Below, one piece after another: positions 56,747 to 64,000 of a DNA stretch of 64,000 bases (position 1 is the stretch's first letter; each line of letters starts with the position of its first letter). The notes beneath the pieces were generated by a model. That model worked only from the letters and a program-made list of their open reading frames with translations, did not search any database and had not been told where the DNA came from. A program made the position numbers and the translations under genes. Origin of the DNA: Mycobacterium xenopi (lineage in GTDB: Bacteria > Actinomycetota > Actinomycetes > Mycobacteriales > Mycobacteriaceae); contig NZ_AP022314.1 in NCBI RefSeq assembly GCF_009936235.1, forward strand, positions 2,666,001 through 2,730,000, in the 5' to 3' direction.

Positions 56747-56992
56747 GTCGTCGGCGATGTCGGTTGTTGACCCGCTTATGCCAGGGCATTTTCGCCCTCC
56801 AACCACGTCGGGCCTCCGCTGCGAACCGGCGCGGGACTGTGAGAAGATTCCGGTGTCGCACCGCCGCGATGGCACCTCGGCGCCGAGTTTCGATTTCCGG
56901 TCGGGTTCGTCAACCACCACGGCAAGTCCTCGATTCGCCTGCCTCGGCCGGTGCCTGTCAGCTGCGAGAACCTGGAGGTGTTTGTCAGTTCC

Positions 56993-58599
56993 ATGCGCGC
57001 CCACCAAGATTCTGAATCCCGCTCTCCCGGTTGGCGATTGGGACCGAAGCTGACCTGGCTGGGCGGCGGCCATTGGGAGGAACTCGCTGAGCGCCATCAG
57101 CGCTCCACCCAGGCGATTGCCGGGATGGTCGTGCTGCTCGACGCCGGGCTGGCTTGGCTGGCCGCGACGGTTGCCGTCGGGGCGTCGTCGCGCTGGCCGA
57201 CGCCAGCCATCCTGCCGTTGACGCTGGCGTTCGGCCTGGTGGCGGCGCGGTGACGCGTGCCACCGCGAGCGGGCCTACGCGCGGCTGGCCGAGCGTGGCA
57301 GCACGCGGTGCGGTGGCCATCGCGGTTGGCATGACGGTGGCCGAACTGGCTGGCCTCGCGGTGTTGTCCGGTTCGATCGATCGCCGTCTCGCCGAGCAGG
57401 CCGTGCAGCGTGCCGACTCCGCGCCTGCCGTCGCGCAGGCCTCGACCAACCTCGACCGGGCACGCGCGGCGCGCAGCGCCCTGGACAACGTCGTCGAGCA
57501 GGCCCGCGCACACCGCGACGAGGCGCTGGTTGTCGCGCGATGCGAATACAACCCGACGCCGGCGTGCCCGCAGACCCGCATCACCGGGGTACCCGGGGTG
57601 GGACCGGAAACCCGCGCGGCCAACGACCTGCTGGCCGACGCGCAACGGGAACTCGACACGGCACTGGCCGCCCGCGATCGTCGCGCACCCGAGTTGGACG
57701 CCCAGATCGCCGCCGGCGAACAGGAGCTCGAGCAGGCCCGCCGGGCCGCGATCGCGGATGCGGACCACGGCCTGGGGGCCCGCTGGGCCGCCATGTACGA
57801 CCTCACCTTCGGCAGCGCGGGGGTGCTTGCAGTACGTCTGCTCGTCATCGCATTGTGCGCGGCGCTGTACGTGCTGCCGCTGATCCTGCGGCTGTGGCGC
57901 GGTGAGACAAGTCACGATCGCCACGCGGCGGCGCGTGCCGAGCGTGACCGCGCCGAGCTGCAGGCCGATACGGCGATCGCCGTCAAGCGTGCCGAGGTCC
58001 GCCAGGCGGCCGAGACCATGCGGGCCGATCAGCAGCTGGCCAGCGCTCGGTTAGCCGCCGAAGCGCAGACCGAAATCGACCGAGCCCAACAGCGCCGCCA
58101 GGTCGCCGAGGCGCTCGAGGGCCATGCGCGCGAGTACCCCCCGATCGCGGCCAAAGCCGCCGGTGAGCAGGCTGTCTGCGAGAACCTGCCGGCGCGAGTC
58201 GAGCGCCGCGACACCGTCGAACCGGGACACGAGCGTGGAGCGCCGCTGATCGCGGACGTCACCAAGACGCCTGCCCGATGGATACGTCCGCTGGTGCCGG
58301 GGTTTGTCGCCCGCGCCGTCGACACCACGACGCAGCCACTGCGGGCAGCGCGCCAGATGTTCGAAGACGTCGAGGAGATTACCTTCTCGCTCAAACGCAC
58401 CCGGAGGGTGACCGTGAGCGCCGAGGATCGCGGCAGCCAGGTGGCGCCGGACTCGGCTCTTGTCAAGGACCGCCCGGCAGCGTCGCGCGGGCGGGACCAC
58501 CTGAAAGCATCTGCTGCGCCGCGCGAAGTCGAAATCGGTGACCGACCAGCCGAATTGGACGCACCGGAGGTTCCACGTCAGCTTCCACCCGGAAAATGA
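56993..58599 (+). CDS. DUF4407-family membrane protein with coiled coil (frameshifted)
   Basis: The first frame starts MRAHQDSESRSPGWRLG (ATG 56993) and contains the N-terminal DUF4407 segment LTWLGGGHWEELAERHQRS and one TM. It stops at 57253. The continuation, from AVTRATASGPTRGW onwards, is in another frame to 58599, so a single-base shift lies near 57235-57250. The second part has TM segments and a long Ala/Glu/Arg coiled coil (AQASTNLDRARAARSALD...; AERDRAELQADTAIAVKRAE) flanked by a third and fourth TM near residues 295-320. Function unknown. The last third is charged and disordered. Confidence 0.8.
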
Positions 58600-58835
58600 G
58601 AATAGCCTGCGGCTGGGGACACCGCTCGCGTCGCCAAACAACTCGACAAGAGTTGAATTATACGTAGAATGCGTTGGCCCACATGATATTTCGTATTTTC
58701 GATGGCATAACACCATCGTCGGGCAATCGGCAAAGCGATTGCGAAAGTTACTGGGCTATACGGTTTTTCGCCCATAACATCTAATTCCCAGTCCGCTATG
58801 GCATTTGTAACTGATGCCACTAAATTGAGTGAATC

Positions 58836-59432
58836 GTGAGTCCCGCCACATATTTTGGATGTGCGTTGACGGTGTTGTTAATGTCCCGGCGCATGTTTGT
58901 TTTAGCTACGCTGATGTCACTTATTCAGCAGGTGTCGGGTACTCCGTATGTCGCAGGCGGAGACTCACCTGCCGGTACCGACTGTTCCGGGCTGGCTTCG
59001 TGGATAGCGAACATGGCCACTGACAGGCCGGTTTTCGGAAGCAGGTTCAACACCGGAAACGAGGAATCCGCGCTGCTGGCCCGGGGCTTCAAGTACGGAA
59101 CTGCCCCTGGCGCTTTGGTGATCGGATGGAACAGTCGCCATACCGCGGTCACACTGCCGGACGGGACACCGGTGTCCAGCGGCGAAGGCGGTGGCGTGAA
59201 AATCGGTGGTGGGGGCGCTTATCAGCCACAATTCACCCACCACATGTTTTTGCCGGTAGCACCCGAGGCGGCAGAAGACACTCCCGCACCCGAAGAAGCA
59301 GCCGTTCTGGTCGGTGTCGTGGAACCTGAAGCTCCTGCGCCCGATCCAGCACCAACTGACGCGATCGGCTCAGAACTGCCTGTGCCAGAACCTGATCCAG
59401 TGCCAGCATCGGATGAGGCGGTTAACAGCTAG
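58836..59432 (+). CDS. NlpC/P60-like peptidoglycan hydrolase
   Basis: A 198-residue protein. Residues about 33-140 carry an NlpC/P60-type fold: VSGTPYVAGGDSPAGTDCSG with catalytic Cys, and WNSRHTAVTLPDGTPV with the His. GGGAYQPQFTHHMFLP follows. The C-terminal 60 residues are acidic and Pro-rich (EAPAPDPAPTDAIG). An N-terminal hydrophobic stretch may be a signal peptide. The start is uncertain: GTG 58836 or ATG at 58881/58893. It converges with the MOSC gene. Similar domains occur in prophage and tape-associated hydrolases, but no prophage genes are nearby. Confidence 0.75.
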   Translation: MSPATYFGCALTVLLMSRRMFVLATLMSLIQQVSGTPYVAGGDSPAGTDCSGLASWIANMATDRPVFGSRFNTGNEESALLARGFKYGTAPGALVIGWNSRHTAVTLPDGTPVSSGEGGGVKIGGGGAYQPQFTHHMFLPVAPEAAEDTPAPEEAAVLVGVVEPEAPAPDPAPTDAIGSELPVPEPDPVPASDEAVNS

Positions 59433-60229
59433 TTGAGGGTCACAGGGTCGCCGATGTGGATGACGCCTTCTGTCAGCACCGAAAGGTACACGCCTGCGCA
59501 GGGCAGCCTCGCCGATCCCGATGCCGCCACCCGGTTTTCGGCTACCAACGTGCGCAGCGCCTGAGGGGCCGGCGGTAACGGACCATGTTCCAAAGTGGGC
59601 ACCGCACATCGTGATGTGGGTTTCAGGACACGCAACCGGGTCTCGCCCACGGTGAGTTCTCTGCCCACCCATTCGGTTTCCGCGTATGGCGGGTAGCCTG
59701 GCGGTGTGGCGATCACCAGATTCGGCCGGTAACGCAGCGCATCTACCCCGACACGCTCGATTGTGGCGGTCGTGATCGCGTGCAGCGGGGCGAGGTCGGT
59801 GAACGAGTCGCCCGGTGTTGCCCCCGCAATCTCGACGATGCGGGCGTCGACCTCGGCGTCCACACCCAGCTCGAGCACCTTCTCCGGATCGGGCCGCTCC
59901 AAGGCAGCGCCCTGGGGGCGCTTGCTGACCAGCCGGACCGCCCGCCCCACCAACCCGGAGAGCAGCTCGTCGATGCCCGGGTCATCGGCGGCCACACTGG
60001 CCGCGTCGGGCAGCGCGATGCGAACCCGCCCGGTGTCCCAGCTGGCGGAGAACTGCAAGAGCTGACGCCACAACCGGGGCTGCTTGGCGCTGGCTACCCG
60101 TCCTGTCACCGCATCGACCAGTGCAAGTCGGCGGTCTCCAGCTGCGCCGCATTCGTCGACGAACATGCTGGCAAGGCTTTCGCCGAGCATCGACTTCACC
60201 GGGTAGCGATACAGCATGTGTACTTCCAT
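59429..60229 (-). CDS. MOSC-domain protein (molybdenum cofactor sulfurase-like)
   Basis: A 266-residue protein starting MEVHMLYRYPVKSMLGES (ATG 60229), with the MOSC_N beta-barrel and then the MOSC domain: DARIVEIAGATPGDSF, RYRPNLVIATPPGYPPYAE, KPTSRCAVPTLEHG with the conserved Cys. These proteins handle molybdenum cofactor or carry persulfide chemistry. In-frame upstream sequence is rejected because the conserved N-terminus begins at 60229. The divergent permease starts about 150 bp away. Confidence 0.88.
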   Translation of the reverse strand: MEVHMLYRYPVKSMLGESLASMFVDECGAAGDRRLALVDAVTGRVASAKQPRLWRQLLQFSASWDTGRVRIALPDAASVAADDPGIDELLSGLVGRAVRLVSKRPQGAALERPDPEKVLELGVDAEVDARIVEIAGATPGDSFTDLAPLHAITTATIERVGVDALRYRPNLVIATPPGYPPYAETEWVGRELTVGETRLRVLKPTSRCAVPTLEHGPLPPAPQALRTLVAENRVAASGSARLPCAGVYLSVLTEGVIHIGDPVTLN

Positions 60230-60381
60230 CTGCACCGCACCGTCGGAGTGCGGGCCGCGCGTCGTCACGGCTCTCAGTATGCGCGTTCGCCAAATCAGCC
60301 TGTGGACCACATTGAGCGCAAATTTCCGACGCGACGGGTGGCGCGCGGTCATACTCAAGACCATTCCGGGGAGGAGGCGCC

Positions 60382-61860
60382 ATGCCAACGCCGGCGCTCA
60401 GTTTGGCCCAGCAGATGCTGCGGCGCCGGCCGGTGAGCGGCGCGCCCGTCGCTCACGGTGCCTCAGATCGCCTGCGACGAAGCCTGGGGACCTTTCAGCT
60501 GACGATGTTTGGTGTCGGGTCAACGGTCGGCACCGGCATCTTCGTTATTCTCTCGGTGTCGGTACCACAAGCCGGTCCGGCAGTGGTCATTTCTTTCATC
60601 CTCGCCGGAATCGCGGCGGGCCTCACCGCGATCTGCTACGCCGAACTCGCATCGGCGGTTCCGGTGTCCGGGTCGGCTTACTCATACTCCTACGCGATCC
60701 TCGGCGAGTTCGCGGCGGTGGGGGTCGCGGCATGCCTGCTGCTGGAGTATGGCGTCTCAACTGCCGCGGTGGCCGTCGGATGGAGTCAGTACTTGAACAA
60801 GTTGTTCAGCAACGTCTTTGGATTCCAGCTGCCGCAAGCGATTTCGGCGGCACCATGGGATTCTGAGCCCGGGGTGATCAACTTGCCGGCAATCGTCTTG
60901 GTCGCGATGTGTGCGGCGCTGCTGATCCGCGGCGTCAGCGAATCCGCCAAAGCCAACGCCGTGATGGTGTTGATCAAGCTCGGCGTGCTGCTGATGTTCG
61001 CTGCCATCGCGTTCACCGCGTTTAAAACCGAGCGCTTCGCCGACTTCGCACCGTTCGGTGTCTCAGGCATCAGCTTGGCTGCCGGCACGATCTTCTTTAC
61101 CTACATCGGACTTGACGCCGTCTCCACCGCCGGCGACGAGGTCAAAGACCCGCAGCACACGATGCCGCGGGCAATCATCGCGGCCATGTTGATCGTGACC
61201 GGCTTCTACGTGCTTGTGGCGGTAGCCGCGATCGGCGGCCAGCCGTGGCAGGAGTTCAAGGGTCAAGAGGCCGACCTCTCGGTAATCTTGGAGCACATCA
61301 GTGGAAATGTGGTTGGCAGCACGATTTTGGCTGCCGGCGCGGTGATTTCGATATTCTCCGTCACTTTGGTGACGATGTACGGTCAGACGCGCATCCTCTA
61401 CGCGGTGGGACGTGACGGGCTGCTGCCGACGACGTTCGCAAAGGTCAACCCTCGCATGATGACACCGGTCAGCAATACCGTGATCGTCGCGGGCGTTCTG
61501 GCAATCCTGGCGGGCCTCGTGCCGCTGGAGAACCTGGCCGAAATCGTGTCCATCGGCACTCTGACCGCGTTCATCGTGGTGTCGGTGGGAGTCATCATCT
61601 TGCGCGTCCGCGAACCGGACTTGCCCCGCGGTTTCAAGGTGCCCGGGTACCCGATCACACCGATCTTGTCAGTGGCGTCGTGCGTCTATATCTTGTCGAG
61701 CCTGCATTGGTACACCTGGATCGGATTCAGCGTGTGGTTGGTGGTCGCGCTGATCTTCTATCTGGTATGGGGTCGCCGGCACAGCGCACTCAATGACCGC
61801 GTCAATGGTGGAATCGGAACGGTGCTGCCTGTTGAGGATGTTGCGGCGCCGAATAGCTGA
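60382..61860 (+). CDS. APC-family cationic amino acid permease
   Basis: A 492-residue transporter with 12 TM segments. The APC signature is in TM1 (GVGSTVGTGIFVILSVS) and the conserved YAELAS follows in TM3 (ICYAELASAVPVSGSAYSY). GGGGAGGAGGC precedes ATG 60382. Close resemblance to RocE/CAT-type basic amino acid permeases suggests arginine or lysine import. It is not obviously operonic with the DUF3060 gene 148 bp downstream. Confidence 0.9.
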   Translation: MPTPALSLAQQMLRRRPVSGAPVAHGASDRLRRSLGTFQLTMFGVGSTVGTGIFVILSVSVPQAGPAVVISFILAGIAAGLTAICYAELASAVPVSGSAYSYSYAILGEFAAVGVAACLLLEYGVSTAAVAVGWSQYLNKLFSNVFGFQLPQAISAAPWDSEPGVINLPAIVLVAMCAALLIRGVSESAKANAVMVLIKLGVLLMFAAIAFTAFKTERFADFAPFGVSGISLAAGTIFFTYIGLDAVSTAGDEVKDPQHTMPRAIIAAMLIVTGFYVLVAVAAIGGQPWQEFKGQEADLSVILEHISGNVVGSTILAAGAVISIFSVTLVTMYGQTRILYAVGRDGLLPTTFAKVNPRMMTPVSNTVIVAGVLAILAGLVPLENLAEIVSIGTLTAFIVVSVGVIILRVREPDLPRGFKVPGYPITPILSVASCVYILSSLHWYTWIGFSVWLVVALIFYLVWGRRHSALNDRVNGGIGTVLPVEDVAAPNS

Positions 61861-62008
61861 CGGATCGGGGGCGTCGGGTGATCGACGGCGGATAGCAGTC
61901 CCGAAAATGCGGTCCGCCGTGCTGTCCACCATGTCCTTCGGGGGGCAGGTCGCTTGCACAGTCGGCAAAATTCCTGCGGCCACAGCTTGTTGGTGGGACC
62001 ATTTGCAG

Positions 62009-62683
62009 ATGGACGACCAGGAGGACCCCGAGAAGCGCATCGCCGAGCTGGAACGGCAGCTGGCCGAGCGGACACGCGGCGCCGAACTAGGAAGTCAACA
62101 GGTCTCGGTGTCCAGTACTGACGAGACGCCAGGGTCGCCGCCCGCGCCGCCCACTCTGGTGTCACCAACGCCATACAGCAGCGCAGGTTTCCCACGGTGG
62201 CAACGCAGCAGCCCGCTGCGCCGGTGGCGCGTGGTCTGGATACTGGTGGCCTTCTGGTTGGTCATGATCCCGCTGGGCAATATTGTGAGTCGGGTATTCA
62301 CCCACGTGAGGCAATACTCTTCGCCCCCCTCGTCTTCTACCATGCACCCATCACCGAGCGGTCCGAGCGTCTCGTCTGTTGCGCCGCAACCTTTTCCGAG
62401 CGGGCTGATCGTCGCCCGTGGCGGCGTGCTTAGCCTCGGCGGTAACGGGAGATCGCAGACGATCTCATGCAACGACGGCACGCTGAATTTGTCCGGCAAC
62501 AACAACACATTCACGGTCACCGGTCACTGTCTCAGGCTGCGGGTTTCAGGCAACTACACTCATGTCACGGTCGACAGTGCCGACACGATCGACGCCGGCG
62601 GCATCTACACTGTGACGATCTATCATGCGGGCACACCGACGATCAACAAGTCGGGAATCGACGTTACCGTCAGCCAGGGCTGA
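62009..62683 (+). CDS. DUF3060 membrane-anchored protein
   Basis: A 224-residue protein starting MDDQEDPEKRIAELERQL (ATG 62009), with a short coiled-coil N-terminus and one TM segment at about residues 77-97 (VVWILVAFWLVMIPLGNIV). A Ser/Pro-rich linker leads to a C-terminal DUF3060 beta-helix with repeated Asn/Ser turns (TLNLSGNNNTFTVTGHC; LRVSGNYTHVTVDSADT). It is predicted extracytoplasmic. Role unknown. Confidence 0.82.
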   Translation: MDDQEDPEKRIAELERQLAERTRGAELGSQQVSVSSTDETPGSPPAPPTLVSPTPYSSAGFPRWQRSSPLRRWRVVWILVAFWLVMIPLGNIVSRVFTHVRQYSSPPSSSTMHPSPSGPSVSSVAPQPFPSGLIVARGGVLSLGGNGRSQTISCNDGTLNLSGNNNTFTVTGHCLRLRVSGNYTHVTVDSADTIDAGGIYTVTIYHAGTPTINKSGIDVTVSQG

Positions 62684-62747
62684 CTGCACGGCGGCAGCCA
62701 CCGATCATGTGCGGTCTCGTTCTGTCTTGTGGGCCAAGGGCTTTCAC

Positions 62748-63164
62748 CTAGTCTGTCTTCTGCCACGGCTGACAGCTGTGGGTCAGAAACGCCGCGTCAC
62801 TCGGCTGGAGCGCCACTACCTGAGGACCAATGCTGATGTTGTTGTCGATGATGTCGGTCGGGTTGAGGCTGTTCAGCCTGGCCCAATAGCAATCGGACTC
62901 TCCTTGACTGCTCCGACCGGCCGAGCGGTAGGTGCCCAGCACGATATCGGTGCCCACTCGATACGTGCCGTCGGTTTCCATGACCGTTTTGGGGACTGGC
63001 ACCGCCGGTGGTGTGTAGGTCACCGTCACGGTTTTGGTGATGACCGGCTGCACCGTGGACGTCACCGTGGCCGCTATGTCGCTCGACCGCACGCAACCTG
63101 AGAGGAGTATCGCCACTGCCGCAAGAGCGGTCTTCTTCCCCGGCACTGAAGGAGGGTAAAGCAC
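62748..63164 (-). CDS. Putative lipoprotein
   Basis: A 138-residue protein starting MLYPPSVPGKKTALAAVAIL (GTG 63164), with a lipobox-like LLSGC at the end of the hydrophobic signal region (Cys about 24). A Val/Thr/Pro-rich stretch follows (TVTSTVQPVITKTVTVTYTP), then a globular domain with two Cys (DCYWAR; HSCQPW) that resembles small mycobacterial lipoproteins. Function not known. Confidence 0.72.
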   Translation of the reverse strand: MLYPPSVPGKKTALAAVAILLSGCVRSSDIAATVTSTVQPVITKTVTVTYTPPAVPVPKTVMETDGTYRVGTDIVLGTYRSAGRSSQGESDCYWARLNSLNPTDIIDNNISIGPQVVALQPSDAAFLTHSCQPWQKTD

Positions 63165-63332
63165 AGAAGCACCGTCCTGACACCGTTTTCAGGTGAACCG
63201 GAAACGACCCTAAGCTTCGCATCGCGGTCGCTAAGCGTATAGCGGGACACGCAACGTTATAGTTCCAGGGCTGAAGCTTCCGTGGGGGCATACGCCCATC
63301 TGTCGTTCCAGGTGCGCGTTACGGTGATCGCC

Positions 63333-63842
63333 ATGCAGGCCGTGACCGCTTCGACAGGTCTGGGTCAGTCGGATTGCGAGCGACTAGTCGCCGGCGCTCT
63401 GGCGCAGCCTGTCCTGGCTGTCACGAGCCTGGCCTACGCCGCCGCCGGGATGGCCGTGCTGTGCTGGGCGGCACGGGTCAGGGCGCCGCTGGCTGGGGCT
63501 GCCGGAGTTGCGCTTGTGGCGGTCGGGGCGGGCAGCTTCGCCTACCACGGACCCCAGCCATCGTGGGCGAAGGTCGCCCACGACTGGTCGATCGTCGCCG
63601 CAGGCGCGGTGTATGCCGTGGGCCTGGCCCGAAGCCGGCGGCGGTGGTCAACGTGGATGGCACCGGCCGGGGTCTTCGCGCTGGGATTGGCCGCCTATGC
63701 CGCCGGGCGCTCCGGGTCTCCGCTGTGCCGGCCGGACAGCCTGTGGCAGTTCCACGGCGCCTGGCATGTGCTCTCCGGCGCTGCCGCGGGCTGGGCCGCA
63801 CTGGCGTTGGCGCCGCGGGGTGGCGCCCACCGCCGCGGGTAG
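63333..63842 (+). CDS. Small polytopic membrane protein, CREST/ceramidase-like
   Basis: A 169-residue protein starting MQAVTASTGLGQSDCERLVA (ATG 63333), with about five hydrophobic segments. Conserved polar positions fit the CREST superfamily (alkaline ceramidase-like): GAGSFAYHGPQPSWAKVAHD and WQFHGAWHVLSGAA supply His/Asp/His ligands. Such folds often bind zinc and hydrolyse lipid amides. Assignment by motif pattern only; short in-frame upstream sequence to 63282 is not conserved-looking. Confidence 0.55.
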   Translation: MQAVTASTGLGQSDCERLVAGALAQPVLAVTSLAYAAAGMAVLCWAARVRAPLAGAAGVALVAVGAGSFAYHGPQPSWAKVAHDWSIVAAGAVYAVGLARSRRRWSTWMAPAGVFALGLAAYAAGRSGSPLCRPDSLWQFHGAWHVLSGAAAGWAALALAPRGGAHRRG

Positions 63843-63889
63843 CTGAGGACCTGTCGCGGTCGGGGGCATCTGACCTGCGCGTATATCGG

Positions 63890-63963
63890 TCGGGCTGACA
63901 GGATTTGAACCTGCGACCACTTGACCCCCAGTCAAGTGCGCTACCAAACTGCGCCACAGCCCG
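63890..63963 (-). tRNA. tRNA-Pro (GGG)
   Basis: The minus strand folds to a cloverleaf. The acceptor stem is CGGGCTG with CAGCCCG plus discriminator A. The D arm is GCGCAGTTTGGTAGCGC. The anticodon stem CTTGA/TCAAG encloses loop CTGGGGG with anticodon GGG. The T arm is GCAGG-TTCAAAT-CCTGT. It reads CCC proline codons. No CCA is encoded. Confidence 0.95.
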
Positions 63964-64000
63964 GTGTCGCCGTCGCACTATCGGCGGCAGGTCGAAAGCC

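Noticed and set aside
58538..58777. 79-codon frame after the DUF4407 gene (MTDQPNWTHRRFHVS...)
   Set aside because: Overlaps the DUF4407 3' end, composition unlike neighbouring genes, no family or clear start signal; kept as unassigned AT-richer spacer (58600-58835).
1..64000. CRISPR arrays, insertion sequences, integrases or prophage genes
   Set aside because: No regularly spaced repeats, transposase or integrase motifs, or terminal inverted repeats were seen; rearrangements here are better explained by PE/PPE/esx homologous recombination.

Overview
The window is GC-rich mycobacterial chromosome. It carries a complete ESX-5 type VII secretion locus, many PE/PPE/Esx genes and a CtpH-type P-ATPase. 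ESX-5 is confined to slow-growing mycobacteria, so the source is most likely a slow-growing, probably nontuberculous, Mycobacterium. No insertion sequence, prophage or CRISPR array was seen.

Layout. 1-4952 (minus): three PPE genes (one cut by the window edge), a secreted DUF732 protein and a small coupled ORF. 5764-11514 (minus): a compact operon read as PE, PPE, EsxM-like, unknown protein, EsxN-like, PRC/MgtE_N/CBS regulator, NRAMP-type transporter. 12766-14562 (plus): a second NRAMP-type transporter. Between these two divergent units lie two head-to-head M-box (ykoK) Mg2+ riboswitches. Each is followed by a conserved 26-codon leader ORF with a near-perfect Shine-Dalgarno. 14502-19442 (minus): a CtpH-like giant P-type ATPase and its small membrane partner. 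19630-46654 (mostly minus): the ESX-5 locus, with eccB5, eccC5, three inserted glycosyltransferases, cyp143 (plus strand), ferredoxin, PPE/PE genes, an inserted methyltransferase (plus), PE, PPE, esxM, esxN, espG5, eccD5, mycP5, eccE5 and eccA5. 47056-63963: malQ, an F420-type monooxygenase, a SnoaL-like protein, a cytochrome b/molybdopterin oxidoreductase fusion, assorted metabolic and envelope genes, an amino-acid permease and tRNA-Pro(GGG).

How they work together. The most notable unit is the Mg2+-riboswitch island at 5.7-14.6 kb. Outer-membrane-type PE/PPE proteins and Esx proteins (ESX-5-type substrates) share one operon with a cytoplasmic Mg2+-sensing-type protein and an NRAMP homologue. 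Both NRAMPs lack the canonical DPGN and MPH metal-site motifs and look like the Mg2+-selective (NRMT) branch. I infer a Mg2+-starvation regulon that builds an outer-membrane route (exported through ESX-5) and an inner-membrane transporter from one transcript. Inside the ESX-5 locus, three PE/PPE transcription units carry 21-bp-phased GTTCAYY direct repeats resembling PHO boxes. These are candidates for RegX3 control by phosphate.

Caveat. At least eight genes, including four core ESX-5 genes (eccB5, eccC5, mycP5, eccE5), are broken by single-base shifts, several of them inside homopolymers. Sequencing or assembly indels are the simplest explanation, so these genes are annotated across the shifts.
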